A DNA stretch of 64,000 bases. Source: Avimonas intestinalis (GTDB lineage Bacteria; Bacillota; Clostridia; Oscillospirales; Acutalibacteraceae). The stretch covers positions 62,001-126,000 of the forward strand of contig CAJFID010000003.1 of assembly GCA_904380375.1 (NCBI GenBank). Direction: 5' to 3'. Positions 42,167 to 50,631 of the stretch are shown here, piece after piece. Positions within the stretch are counted from its first letter, which is position 1. Every line of letters begins with the position of its first letter. The position numbers were made by a program, and so were the translations under genes. A model generated the notes under the pieces. That model searched no databases. It worked only from the letters and a program-made list of their open reading frames with translations, and was not told the origin of the DNA.

Positions 42167-43006
42167 GTGTTGCGCGTCGTAGTGATTACCAATGAAAAGG
42201 CTTCCGGCGTCGCCGCGGCCATCGGCCCGGTGCGGGAGGCGCTGGCCGGCCTGGGGGCGGAGGTCCTGCTGCCAAAGCCGGGCTGCGCCTTCCCGGAAAA
42301 CGCCGACGACGGGCTGCTTTCCGCGGGGGATCTGGTGATCGCCCTGGGCGGGGACGGGACGATCATCCACACGGCCAAGCGGGCCGCCCCGCTGGGCAAG
42401 GCGGTGCTGGGGATCAACTGCGGCACGCTGGGCTTTATGGCGGGGTTGGAGGCGGACGAGCTGCCGCGTCTGGCCGACTTGATTGAGGGACGGTACACGG
42501 TGGAAAAGCGGATGATGCTCTCGGTGCGTCTTTGCCCGGCCGAGGGGAAGCCGGTCGACCTTCAGGCGCTGAACGAGGCGGTGCTGGCCCGCGGCCCGCA
42601 GTCCCGCATGGTAAAAATCGCGGTTTCCAGCGGGCAGGAACCGGTGGCCTCCTACAGCGCCGATGGGGTGATCGTGGCCACGCCGACCGGCTCCACTGCC
42701 TATTCCCTTTCTGCCGGCGGGCCGATCGTGGACCCGGCGGTCGACTGCCTGCTGCTTACGCCGGTGTGTCCCCATTCGCTGTATGCGCGCTCCTATATTT
42801 TCAGCGCCGAAGCGAAGCTGGCGCTCCGCCCGGAGAAATCCCGCGGGGAAGAGGCATATCTGACGGTGGACGGGGAGGAGAGCGTCCGCGTAGGCTTAGG
42901 AGACACCGTGCATATCGCCCGTTCCTCCTATCCGGCCTGCCTGATCCGCATCAAGGAACAGCCGTTTTACCAGACGCTTGAGCAAAAGCTGACCACCCGG
43001 CGGTAG
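42167..43006 (+). CDS. nadK: NAD kinase
   Basis: A 279-residue kinase making NADP from NAD. It has the GGDGT motif (VIALGGDGTIIHTAK), GINCGTLGFM, and the second conserved block SADGVIVATPTGSTAYSLSAGG. GTG start after GAAAGGA, three bases behind tlyA. Confidence 0.96.
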   Translation: MLRVVVITNEKASGVAAAIGPVREALAGLGAEVLLPKPGCAFPENADDGLLSAGDLVIALGGDGTIIHTAKRAAPLGKAVLGINCGTLGFMAGLEADELPRLADLIEGRYTVEKRMMLSVRLCPAEGKPVDLQALNEAVLARGPQSRMVKIAVSSGQEPVASYSADGVIVATPTGSTAYSLSAGGPIVDPAVDCLLLTPVCPHSLYARSYIFSAEAKLALRPEKSRGEEAYLTVDGEESVRVGLGDTVHIARSSYPACLIRIKEQPFYQTLEQKLTTRR

Positions 43007-43045
43007 CCGTGCCGCCCATCATTCCGACAGAGAAGGGCTTGGACA

Positions 43046-43507
43046 ATGAAGGCGAAACGACAGGCGAAGATCTTGGAAATCATCCATACCTACCCGATCA
43101 CCACGCAGGAGGAGCTGATGAAAGCCCTTCTGCAGGAAGGGTTTTCCGTCACGCAGGCGACCATTTCCCGGGATATCAAGGAGCTGCGGCTGATCAAAAC
43201 CCTGGGCAGCGACGGCACCTACCGCTATTCCACTGTCCGGCAGGAGAACGAGCATCTTTCTTCCCGGTTTCACTCCCTGTTTTCGGATGCGGTCGTTAAT
43301 ATTGACTACGCGGGGAACATCGTCGTGGTGAAGTGCATGACCGGCATGGCCCAGGCGGCCTGTGCGGCGATGGATTCCCTGCAGCGGGGGGACATCGTGG
43401 GCACGATTTCGGGGGACGATACCTTCCTGTGTGTGATGAAGGATGAGAATAAAGCCATTGACCTGGTAACGGAGCTGAAAAAGCTGCTGCGCGGCGCAAG
43501 GGCCTGA
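43046..43507 (+). CDS. argR: Arginine repressor ArgR
   Basis: A 153-residue repressor. The N-terminal winged helix (KILEIIHTYPITTQEELM, then FSVTQATISRDIKEL) binds ARG boxes; the C-terminal domain (GTISGDDTFLCVM) hexamerises on arginine. In this position in Bacillus (ahrC) it also belongs to the nusB-recN cluster. No ARG box was found in the window. Confidence 0.96.
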   Translation: MKAKRQAKILEIIHTYPITTQEELMKALLQEGFSVTQATISRDIKELRLIKTLGSDGTYRYSTVRQENEHLSSRFHSLFSDAVVNIDYAGNIVVVKCMTGMAQAACAAMDSLQRGDIVGTISGDDTFLCVMKDENKAIDLVTELKKLLRGARA

Positions 43508-43542
43508 GGCGCTTGCGCCGTCCCTGCCGGAGGAGGATATAT

Positions 43543-45219
43543 ATGCTGACCAGCCTGCATATAGAGAATATTGCCGTGATAGAGCGGGCGGACATTGAGC
43601 CGCAGCCTGGCCTGAATGTGCTCACCGGCGAAACCGGCGCGGGGAAATCGATGGTGATTGACGCAATCAATGCGGCGCTGGGGGAGAGGGTCAGCCGGGA
43701 TGTGGTGCGGACCGGCAGCGCGCAGGCCAAGGTGACCGCCCTGTTTTCGGATATCTCCTCCCATACCGCTGCACAGCTGGAGGGGCTCGGCTACGCGCCG
43801 GACGAGGACGGGCTGCTCCTGATCCAGCGCACGATTTCCGCCGAAGGCAAGGGCAGCTGCCGGATCAACGGCCTGCCCGCTACGGTGGCGGTCCTGCGCG
43901 CGATTGGCCGCCTGCTGGTCAACATCCACGGCCAGCATGAAAACCAGGCCCTTCTTGCACCGGAAAAGCATGTGGAATATCTGGAGAAGCTGGGCGGGCT
44001 GCTCCCCCTGCGCGACGCCTTCCGCGCGGCCTATGGGGAATATACCACCCTTTGCCGCCGGCTGGAGGAGGTAACCATGGACGACGGCGCTAAAGCGCGG
44101 CGCCTGGATATCCTCCGCTTCCAGATTGACGAGATTGAGGCGGCGTCGCTCCGCCCCGGGGAAGAGGAAGAATTGAAGCGCCAGCGGGAGTTGTACCGTA
44201 ACGCGGAACGGATCGCGGTTTCCCTTGCGGCGGCCCGGGAGCTGCTCTCCGGCGGCGAAGAGGGGGGCGGGGCGATCCCGCAGCTGTCCCAGGCCTCCGG
44301 CGAGCTGCGGGAGGCGGGCCGCTATGTTGAGGAGCTGGCCGGCTTGGCCGACCGGACGGAGTCCCTTTTGTACGAGCTGGAGGAGTGCGGAAGCGACCTG
44401 CGCGATTTCGCCTCCCACCTTGAGTTTGAGCCGGGGGAGCTGGAACGGGTGGAGGAACGGCTGGACCAGATCCGCCGCCTCCTGTCCAAATACGGGGCGG
44501 ACGAGCAGGCGGTCCTCGCCTACAAGGAGCAGGCGCAGCAGGAGCTGGAGAGCATAGAGATGTCGGACGAACTGGCGGCCAAGCTGCAAAAGCAGTGTGA
44601 GCAGGCGCAGGATCAGGCGTACCAAGCCGCCAAACGGCTTTCCGACGCGCGCAGGGCCGCTGCGGCCGATTTTGCGAAGCGGGTCGGGGAAGAACTGACC
44701 TTTCTCGATATGCCGGGCGTGCGGCTTGAGGTTGCGGTAGAGCCGGTCCCCCTGTGCTCCGGCGGGATAGATAAGGTGGAGTTCCTAATCGCCGCGAATC
44801 CGGGCGAGCCCCCGAAGCCCATTGCCAAAATTGCCTCCGGGGGCGAGCTGTCCCGGATCATGCTGGCCATCAAGTCGGTTATGGCGGACGCAGACGACAT
44901 CGACACCCTGATTTTTGATGAGATTGACACCGGCATCAGCGGCCGCGCGGCCCAGAAGGTGGGCGTTAAGCTGCGCCAGATCGGCCGGGCGCGGCAGGTC
45001 GTCTGCGTAACCCATCTCGCCCAGATCGCCGCCCAAGCCCATCATCACTTCCTGATTGCGAAAAGGGTGCGGGACAACCGCACCTTTACCGAGGTTTTCC
45101 CCCTTGACCGGCAGGGGCGGGAAGCGGAGCTGGCCCGGATTATCGGGGGAGAGCCGACGCCGGCGGCTGTCGCAGCCGCCCGGGAGATGCTGGCGCGTTC
45201 CGATCAAGAGGCGCTGTAA
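43543..45219 (+). CDS. recN: DNA repair protein RecN
   Basis: A 558-residue SMC-like ATPase acting early in double-strand break repair. Walker A TGETGAGKSM near the N-terminus, long coiled-coil segments (about 150-360), signature SGGELSRIMLA and Walker B LIFDEIDTGISG. ATG at 43543 follows GGAGGAGG. Last gene of the operon; spoIVB and spo0A, which often come next, are absent here. No LexA-like box was seen in front of it. Confidence 0.96.
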   Translation: MLTSLHIENIAVIERADIEPQPGLNVLTGETGAGKSMVIDAINAALGERVSRDVVRTGSAQAKVTALFSDISSHTAAQLEGLGYAPDEDGLLLIQRTISAEGKGSCRINGLPATVAVLRAIGRLLVNIHGQHENQALLAPEKHVEYLEKLGGLLPLRDAFRAAYGEYTTLCRRLEEVTMDDGAKARRLDILRFQIDEIEAASLRPGEEEELKRQRELYRNAERIAVSLAAARELLSGGEEGGGAIPQLSQASGELREAGRYVEELAGLADRTESLLYELEECGSDLRDFASHLEFEPGELERVEERLDQIRRLLSKYGADEQAVLAYKEQAQQELESIEMSDELAAKLQKQCEQAQDQAYQAAKRLSDARRAAAADFAKRVGEELTFLDMPGVRLEVAVEPVPLCSGGIDKVEFLIAANPGEPPKPIAKIASGGELSRIMLAIKSVMADADDIDTLIFDEIDTGISGRAAQKVGVKLRQIGRARQVVCVTHLAQIAAQAHHHFLIAKRVRDNRTFTEVFPLDRQGREAELARIIGGEPTPAAVAAAREMLARSDQEAL

Positions 45220-45277
45220 GATGGTTGCCGCCCCTTCTGTGTAAAGGGAGGAGGCCGTCTCAATAGGGGATGCCTTA

Positions 45278-45329
45278 GGCAATAAATAAACGTGGGATAC
45301 TATGCTGTATCCCACGTTTATTTATTGCC
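45278..45329. terminator. Perfect 23-bp inverted repeat, bidirectional terminator
   Basis: Arms 45278-45300 and 45307-45329 (outer part GGCAATAAATAAACG, inner GTGGGATAC) with a 6-base loop TATGCT. The inner GC-rich stem followed by TTTATTTATT on either strand makes a good two-way terminator between recN and the convergent MATE gene. Confidence 0.85.
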
Positions 45330-45484
45330 GATTCGGAAGCTGGCCGGGAAACCCGTCCGCTGCGACGCGCGGCCAGGGCGCGGGGCGGGCCGTTTCCATT
45401 TGCAGGGCGGCCGGATGCCCTGCGTTGTTTACCGCGGCGCCTGCGCAGTCCCTTCCGCCTGCCGTCCGATATCTCCGCACACGG

Positions 45485-46867
45485 TCAAGTAGGGCTTGTT
45501 TCCGTGTCGGAGGAGGGCTCTTCGGAGTCATGGTCGGGCTGCATCAGTTCCCGGCGCAGCTTCAACAGGATGATTCCCGACAGGATGGCGGCAAGGACGG
45601 CCGTCCCGGCAAAATTCAGCCAGATCCCCGTCAGGCCCAGCGGCCAAAGCAGAGCGACGAGCAGCACTGGGAACAGCAGCGCGGTGGAAACCGAAATCAC
45701 CGAAGCCGGCAGCGGCTTCTCAATCGCGAGCATATAGCTTTGGGTGGCAAAGGAGAACCAGCGCGTGATGTACGTAAACCCGAACAAGCGGAGAGCGCCG
45801 ACCGCGATATTCAGAAATTCTCGGCTGGCATCGGCCATGAATAAGTTGGTAATTTGTACCGGGAACAAGAGGATGACAATGACCGACAGCAGGGAAACAA
45901 TGCTGCTCGCCGTAAAGCAGCATTTTTCAATGGCCCGCACCCTCGCAATTTTCCCGGCGCCCCAGTTGTATCCCACAGCCGGCTGAAGCGAATCGCACAT
46001 GCCGTACAGCAAAGGCTGGATAAAGCCGTCCACATACATCAGGATGCCGTAAATGGACACCGCCGTCTCGCCTCCGAGGCGTACCAGCAGGAAATTCATC
46101 AGGATCGAGGTGATGCGGCCGGCGATGTTGTTGAGGAAGTTGGGGCTCCCGCAGGAGACAATCTGCCGGATCATCCGGGCGCGGAAGCGGGGCCGGCAGA
46201 ACCGCAGCTGCGCCTTGCCCCGGAGGAAGGGGATGAGGGCAAGAAAAGCCGAAACAAACATGCCGGTGCAGGTGGCGAGCGCCGCCGCCCAGATCCCCCA
46301 CCGGAATACGGCCAAAAATAGGAATTCGAGTACGGCGCTTAAGAGCGACATCAGGATATTCAGGAACATGCTGCCGCGGATGATCCCGCAGATGCGCAGG
46401 AAATTATCCATAGCGAACACAATGGTCGTCACGGGGGAGCAGAGCGCATAAACGCGGAGATATTGTACCGCCATCCGGGCGAATTCCCCCTCTGCCCCCA
46501 TCAGCTGGATCAGCAGCGGCGCGGCGGCAAAGAAGACGCCGCCGATCAGCACGCCGGTCCCGACGATCATCAGGCAGGCGCAGGTAAAAATATTGTTGGC
46601 TTCCTTGTCCTGCTTTTTGCCTAGGCAGATGGAGATGGGGACGGCCGCCCCCACGCCGATCAGGTCCGCCAGCGCAAAGTTGATGATGACAAACGGCATC
46701 GCCAGGTTGAGCGCCGCGAAGGGGGTTTCCCCTAAAAACCGGCCGACAAAAACGCCGTCAATCAATTGATACAGCGCCGAAGCCAGCATACTGATCGCCC
46801 CGGGGACCGAAGCAATAAAAAAGAGCTTCAGCGGGGGCGTTTTGGCGAACAGGGCCTTTGAATCCAT
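45485..46867 (-). CDS. MATE family multidrug/cation efflux protein
   Basis: A 460-residue transporter with twelve hydrophobic helices in two homologous halves. It shows MATE features such as GAISMLASALYQLIDGVFVG in helix 1 and QPAVGYNWGAGK in the second half. It exports cationic drugs or metabolites using Na+ or H+. Start: ATG at 46867 after GAAAGGA; the frame upstream to 46960 overlaps the MarR gene. The last 25 residues are an acidic tail. Thirteen bases separate it from the MarR gene, so the two form an operon. Confidence 0.93.
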   Translation of the reverse strand: MDSKALFAKTPPLKLFFIASVPGAISMLASALYQLIDGVFVGRFLGETPFAALNLAMPFVIINFALADLIGVGAAVPISICLGKKQDKEANNIFTCACLMIVGTGVLIGGVFFAAAPLLIQLMGAEGEFARMAVQYLRVYALCSPVTTIVFAMDNFLRICGIIRGSMFLNILMSLLSAVLEFLFLAVFRWGIWAAALATCTGMFVSAFLALIPFLRGKAQLRFCRPRFRARMIRQIVSCGSPNFLNNIAGRITSILMNFLLVRLGGETAVSIYGILMYVDGFIQPLLYGMCDSLQPAVGYNWGAGKIARVRAIEKCCFTASSIVSLLSVIVILLFPVQITNLFMADASREFLNIAVGALRLFGFTYITRWFSFATQSYMLAIEKPLPASVISVSTALLFPVLLVALLWPLGLTGIWLNFAGTAVLAAILSGIILLKLRRELMQPDHDSEEPSSDTETSPT

Positions 46868-46880
46868 AAACAATGTCCTT

Positions 46881-47351
46881 TCATTCGTTTTGACCGGTGT
46901 CGGCATTGCCGGTGATCTGCTTCTGAAATTCCTCGCACAGGCAGGAGGCAAAGCAGTCAAAGGCGTCTACAAATTCCGGGGGGAATTTTTGCAGGGTGCG
47001 GCGGAACGCCTGCTGCTCCACCGCATAAATCCTTTTCAGGAGCCTTTGCGCGTAGTCGTTGCCCGATTCCGTCAGGCGGAGCGTTTTTTCCCTGGAATCC
47101 TCCGTGGCAAGCAGGGAAAGGTAGCCGGCGTCTGCCAATTCCTTGACAATGGTGTTGATCGTGGTTTTGGGAATCAGCCAATCCTCCGAAATTTGCTTTT
47201 GGGAATGGGGGCGGCCATCTCCCAGCGCATAAAGCAGTGCCAGCGTATTTTCCTTTGCTCCCAGCTTTCGGGCGCATAAATAATAGCTGCCGTCAATTTT
47301 GTTGATGGCCACCATTAGGCGGTATATGGCCGCGTAGCTGCTTTCCTTCAT
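46881..47351 (-). CDS. MarR family transcriptional regulator (of the MATE exporter)
   Basis: A 156-residue winged-helix protein. The DNA-binding part carries KQISEDWLIPKTTINTIVKEL and the wing region TEDSREKTLRLTESG; flanking helices form the dimer interface. Placed directly before the MATE gene and behind a promoter overlapped by palindromes, it probably represses its own operon until a drug ligand binds. Confidence 0.9.
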   Translation of the reverse strand: MKESSYAAIYRLMVAINKIDGSYYLCARKLGAKENTLALLYALGDGRPHSQKQISEDWLIPKTTINTIVKELADAGYLSLLATEDSREKTLRLTESGNDYAQRLLKRIYAVEQQAFRRTLQKFPPEFVDAFDCFASCLCEEFQKQITGNADTGQNE

Positions 47352-47368
47352 CGCGTCGCCCTCTTTAA

Positions 47369-47380
47369 TACGAATTCGTA
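47369..47380. promoter_or_regulatory. Palindromic operator candidate for the MarR-MATE operon
   Basis: TACGAATTCGTA is a perfect 12-base palindrome between the -10 element and the MarR start codon. Just upstream GTAC-N9-GTAC gives a second partial dyad over the -10. Confidence 0.6.
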
Positions 47381-47384
47381 CTGT

Positions 47385-47413
47385 ATGATAGTACGGATTC
47401 CCCTTTTTGTCAA
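47385..47413 (-). promoter_or_regulatory. Promoter of the MarR-MATE operon
   Basis: Minus strand: TTGACA (47413-47408), 17-base spacer, TATCAT (47390-47385). Confidence 0.78.
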
Positions 47414-47450
47414 GGGAGTTTTTTCGCCTCTGAGAAATTCTACAAACCCC

Positions 47451-47479
47451 TTGACTTATGAAGGGACGAAACGTATACT
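47451..47479 (+). promoter_or_regulatory. Promoter of trkH-ktrA
   Basis: TTGACT (47451-47456), 17-base spacer, TATACT (47474-47479), divergent from the MarR promoter. Confidence 0.78.
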
Positions 47480-47747
47480 AAACCGTGGCTAGAGCGAGGG
47501 GCTGAGCCGGCCGCAGGGAACCGGAGCGTTTCTCTGCGCATTTTCAGAAGTGCCTTTTGCATCCAAAATTTTTGTATGTAGCTTTATTGCAGAAGGGGCG
47601 GGACTTCTATCAAGGGTGTTTAGCCCCCTTCCGGCGTCTGGCGGCGGATTACACCGGCAGCGAAGGAAATCGGCATGGGAAAGATGAAAGAGGAAAGGAT
47701 GAGAATTCGCCGGCGATCCGGGGGATGCTAAGGGCCGGCGGCACACA
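47480..47747 (+). other. Long leader of the potassium-transport operon
   Basis: About 268 bases without a credible gene lie between the promoter and the TrkH start. Visible structure: CGCAG/CTGCG (about 47512-47539), GAAGGGGC/GCCCCCTTC (about 47592-47631), and CGCCGGC (47709-47715) with GCCGGCG (47734-47740), whose loop covers the weak ribosome site before the GTG. I looked for the c-di-AMP (ydaO) riboswitch core and did not find it. Confidence 0.4.
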
Positions 47748-49052
47748 GTGAAACATATTCTTTTTGCCATCAAAAAGCAGCCTCCAGGCAGGCTGATCGT
47801 TATCGGCTTTGCTTTGGTCATCCTGCTTGGCACCGGCTTGCTCCTGCTGCCTACCTCTATCAAGGATGGGGCAGAGGTAAGCTTCATTGATGCCTTGTTC
47901 ACTTCAACCAGCGCGGTATGTGTCACCGGGCTGATCGCCATTGACACGGCGGATCATTTTACCGCCCTGGGGCAGGCGATCGTAGCGGCGCTCATACAGA
48001 TCGGCGGGCTTGGCGTTACATCAATCGGCGTGGGGCTGATCCTTGCCGCGAGGAAACGGGTCGGCATCAAGGGGCGCGCCTTGGTTAAGGAATCCTTGAA
48101 CGTCGACAACTTTAAGGGCATGATCCGCCTGGTTAAAGCGGTTCTTCTGATGACCCTGTGTTTTGAATTGGCTGGGATGGCCCTCAGCTTTATTGTGTTT
48201 GTGCAGGACTATCCGCCGCTCAGGGCGCTTGGAATCAGCGCTTTTCACTCAATTGCCGCGTTTAACAACTCTGGCTTTGATATCCTGGGAGGGTTAAGGA
48301 ACCTAATCCCGTATCAGTCGAATGTATTGCTCAACCTGACAACCTGTGGGCTGATTATTTTCGGCGGCTTGGGCTTCCTCGTTATTCTTGACATCATCAA
48401 GAAACGGTCTTTCCGCAAGCTGAGCCTGCATTCCAAAGTGGTGATTACGACAACGGTTATCCTCTTGGTTGTGGGTACGCTTCTGCTGAAGGCCACCGAG
48501 GACATCTCTTGGATGGGGGCGTTCTTCCACAGCGTCTCCGCACGGACGGCCGGCTTTTCCACCTATCCGATCGGGGAGTTTACCAACGCCGGGCTCTTTA
48601 CCTTAATCATCCTGATGTTCATAGGCGCTTCCCCAGGCTCAACCGGCGGCGGTATCAAGACGAGCACCTTCTTTGTCCTGATGCAGGAGGTACGCAGTCT
48701 GTTTACCAAAAAGCACATCGGCGCTTTTCACCGCAGCATCTCGGCTGAAGCCCTTTCCAAGGCGTCGATTATCTCGCTGCTTTCGGTACTGCTGGTGTGT
48801 ATCGGGACGTTCCTCCTTTGCATCCTGGAGCCGGAGTACAGCTTTGTCCAGCTCTTGTTTGAGGAGGTGTCGGCTTTCGGCACCGTAGGCCTTTCCACAG
48901 GGATTACCCCGTCTTTGGGCGACGGCAGCAAGCTTGTCCTGATTTTCACCATGTTTGCCGGCAGGGTGGGAACCTTTACGCTTTTGTCTATCTGGATAGA
49001 CCGTCCCGCCCCCAGCGCACGCTTTACGGAAGAATCCATTACTATTGGATGA
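47748..49052 (+). CDS. TrkH/KtrB family potassium transporter subunit
   Basis: A 434-residue membrane protein with the four-fold M1-P-M2 architecture. The four pore loops are visible: TSTSAVCVTGLIAID, FNNSGFDILGG, SARTAGFSTYPI and AFGTVGLSTGITP, each with the selectivity-filter Gly, and SPGSTGGGIKTST before the third. It pairs with the RCK protein encoded 15 bases downstream. The GTG start at 47748 gives the usual short N-terminus but has only a weak ribosome site inside a potential hairpin. Confidence 0.93.
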   Translation: MKHILFAIKKQPPGRLIVIGFALVILLGTGLLLLPTSIKDGAEVSFIDALFTSTSAVCVTGLIAIDTADHFTALGQAIVAALIQIGGLGVTSIGVGLILAARKRVGIKGRALVKESLNVDNFKGMIRLVKAVLLMTLCFELAGMALSFIVFVQDYPPLRALGISAFHSIAAFNNSGFDILGGLRNLIPYQSNVLLNLTTCGLIIFGGLGFLVILDIIKKRSFRKLSLHSKVVITTTVILLVVGTLLLKATEDISWMGAFFHSVSARTAGFSTYPIGEFTNAGLFTLIILMFIGASPGSTGGGIKTSTFFVLMQEVRSLFTKKHIGAFHRSISAEALSKASIISLLSVLLVCIGTFLLCILEPEYSFVQLLFEEVSAFGTVGLSTGITPSLGDGSKLVLIFTMFAGRVGTFTLLSIWIDRPAPSARFTEESITIG

Positions 49053-49067
49053 TGAAGGAGCAGGAAG

Positions 49068-49736
49068 ATGAAAAAGAGAGAAACCTCGGCGACCTTTGGG
49101 ATTATTGGCCTGGGCCGGTTCGGCTTGGCCCTGGTGGAGTGCCTGTCCCATGCGGAAAAGGAAGTCATCGCGATTGACAAGGACGAAGCCCGGGTAAAGC
49201 AGGCGCGCCGCTTTACCGATTTGGCCATGGTGGTGGAATCTTTGGATCAGGACTCCCTTGAGGAGGCCGGGATACAGAATTGCGATACCGTGGTGATCTG
49301 TATCGGCGAGCAGGTGGACGTCAGCGTGCTGACGACGATGACGGTCCTGAACCTGAACGTGCCCCATGTCATCGCCAAGGCGAACAGCCTCATGCACGGG
49401 GAGGTGCTCAAACGGCTGGGGGCGAAGGTGGTGTACCCGGAATGGGACATGGCGGTCCGCCTAGGCAAAGGGCTGATCTATGACAATTTCCTCGATTCAG
49501 TGGCGCTTGAGGGAAATGTCGAGGTGCGGCGGATCCAGGTATCCGACCGCCTTATCGGCGTCAGCATCCGCGAGGCCGACATGCGCCGGAAATATAACCT
49601 CAACATTATCGCCATAGAGCACTGTAAGCGTACCGACGTGGATTTCCCCTCGGATTACCGCTTCCAGGAGGGGGACGTCATCTGCGTAATCGGCCAGATC
49701 CGGAACATTGAACGGTTTGAAAACGACATTCAATAG
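49068..49736 (+). CDS. KtrA/TrkA RCK-domain potassium channel regulator
   Basis: A 222-residue cytoplasmic protein forming a ring under the Ktr channel. RCK_N Rossmann domain starts FGIIGLGRFGLALVE (GxGxxG, nucleotide binding; acidic end of strand 2 AIDKDEARV), and the C-terminal RCK_C domain (EVRRIQVSDRLIGVSI onward) typically binds c-di-AMP in Firmicutes. One RCK_N/RCK_C unit is KtrA-like, not the doubled TrkA. Confidence 0.93.
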   Translation: MKKRETSATFGIIGLGRFGLALVECLSHAEKEVIAIDKDEARVKQARRFTDLAMVVESLDQDSLEEAGIQNCDTVVICIGEQVDVSVLTTMTVLNLNVPHVIAKANSLMHGEVLKRLGAKVVYPEWDMAVRLGKGLIYDNFLDSVALEGNVEVRRIQVSDRLIGVSIREADMRRKYNLNIIAIEHCKRTDVDFPSDYRFQEGDVICVIGQIRNIERFENDIQ

Positions 49737-49816
49737 GCGGCGCCGTTCAAGCCGGCGGCGTCGGGACGGCACCTTTGAGCCGCCTGCCGCGGCCGCCTTT
49801 TGCATGGCCGTGCAAA

Positions 49817-49867
49817 GAATCAAAAAGAAGCCCGAAGAGCCTGTCTCTTCGGGCTTCTTTTTGATTC
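49817..49867. terminator. Perfect 23-bp inverted repeat, bidirectional terminator
   Basis: Arms 49817-49839 and 49845-49867, GC-rich core GAAGCCCGAAGAG with AATCAAAAA outside and a 5-base loop. T-runs on both strands. It separates ktrA from the convergent PII gene. Confidence 0.92.
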
Positions 49868-49911
49868 CCAGTCATCTTAGGCTTAGACAGTGCTTAAGAC
49901 GTAGTGCCGCC

Positions 49912-50631
49912 TTATTCCTCAAGGCCGATGGCGTCGTCCACCGGGAGGGATATGACGGTGCCGTGAGCAGGGGTTCGCAGGCCGTGGGCTTCGCAGATGG
50001 CGGACATAATCCCAGTCTTTTTCTCCCTGGGGGCCACGATCATGACGAATTCCTGCTCATCCTGCATGGAAATGCCGAAATGCTGGCTGACATGCTCGGA
50101 ATTCCGGCGCCGGCCCCGCAGTATGGTCCCGCCCTTTGCCCCAGCGGCCCTCGCCGTATCGATGACCTCGTCGCTGTAGCCGGCTGCGACGGAAACCCAA
50201 ATCACCGTATGCTTTGATTTTTCATTGATTTCAGCCATATCGCCTTGGATCCTTTCATCAATTCGTTTTTCCATAGCCGTGCGGGCTTCGTCGTTCAACA
50301 TATGGAACAAGGGGCTTTGCAGCCCGGTGATGGGGATGGTAATAACGATTCCTCCGCCTTTTTGCTGGAAAGCAAACTGTCGTCCGGTTTTTTCAAACAA
50401 TTCCTTGACCGCGAATTTCGGCAGAAAGCCGATCGTAATCAATCGGGCGGTCCCCCCGAATCCGAAGATGTCCATCAGCTCGGACGGAGCGGTTCCCTGC
50501 CCCCGGCACTGAAAGCAGATCGGGATATGCATCTGGTCAAAGATCCCCTCAAGCTTTTTTTCATCCTCTGTCCGCGTCACGAAGATAAACATCCGTGGGG
50601 CAGAGAGCTTTCCCTCCTGTGGAATGCTCAT
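49912..50631 (-). CDS. Double PII-like signal protein coupled to a DUF1538 transporter
   Basis: A 239-residue cytoplasmic protein with two PII-like (ferredoxin-fold) units, about residues 13-105 and 141-233. The second has the clearer PII mark GAKGGTILRGRRR followed by EEFVMIV-like strand EQEFVMIVAPREKKTGIMSAI; the first has MFIFVTRTEDEKKLEGIF and a FGFGGTARLITIGFL segment. The usual T-loop Tyr is not evident. Its ATG overlaps the stop of the DUF1538 gene by four bases, so both are made together. PII-like partners of transporters (GlnK-AmtB, SbtB-SbtA) bind nucleotides and gate their partner; I infer the same here. Confidence 0.82.
   Translation of the reverse strand: MSIPQEGKLSAPRMFIFVTRTEDEKKLEGIFDQMHIPICFQCRGQGTAPSELMDIFGFGGTARLITIGFLPKFAVKELFEKTGRQFAFQQKGGGIVITIPITGLQSPLFHMLNDEARTAMEKRIDERIQGDMAEINEKSKHTVIWVSVAAGYSDEVIDTARAAGAKGGTILRGRRRNSEHVSQHFGISMQDEQEFVMIVAPREKKTGIMSAICEAHGLRTPAHGTVISLPVDDAIGLEE

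Noticed and set aside
43306..44625. Open frame of 439 codons on the minus strand over argR and recN
   Set aside because: Crosses two conserved genes in antisense, and its Leu/Gln/Arg-rich translation matches no family.
47480..47747. c-di-AMP (ydaO) riboswitch before trkH
   Set aside because: The conserved GGGG-AAUC and CAGCUAAC-type blocks could not be found; only generic stems are present.
47557..47751. Small open frame of 64 codons in the trkH leader
   Set aside because: No ribosome site or family resemblance; it overlaps the leader hairpins and the TrkH start.
49912..50631. Nitrogen regulatory protein GlnB/GlnK
   Set aside because: Two PII-like units in one chain, no recognisable T-loop Tyr, and the partner is DUF1538, not AmtB or glnA.
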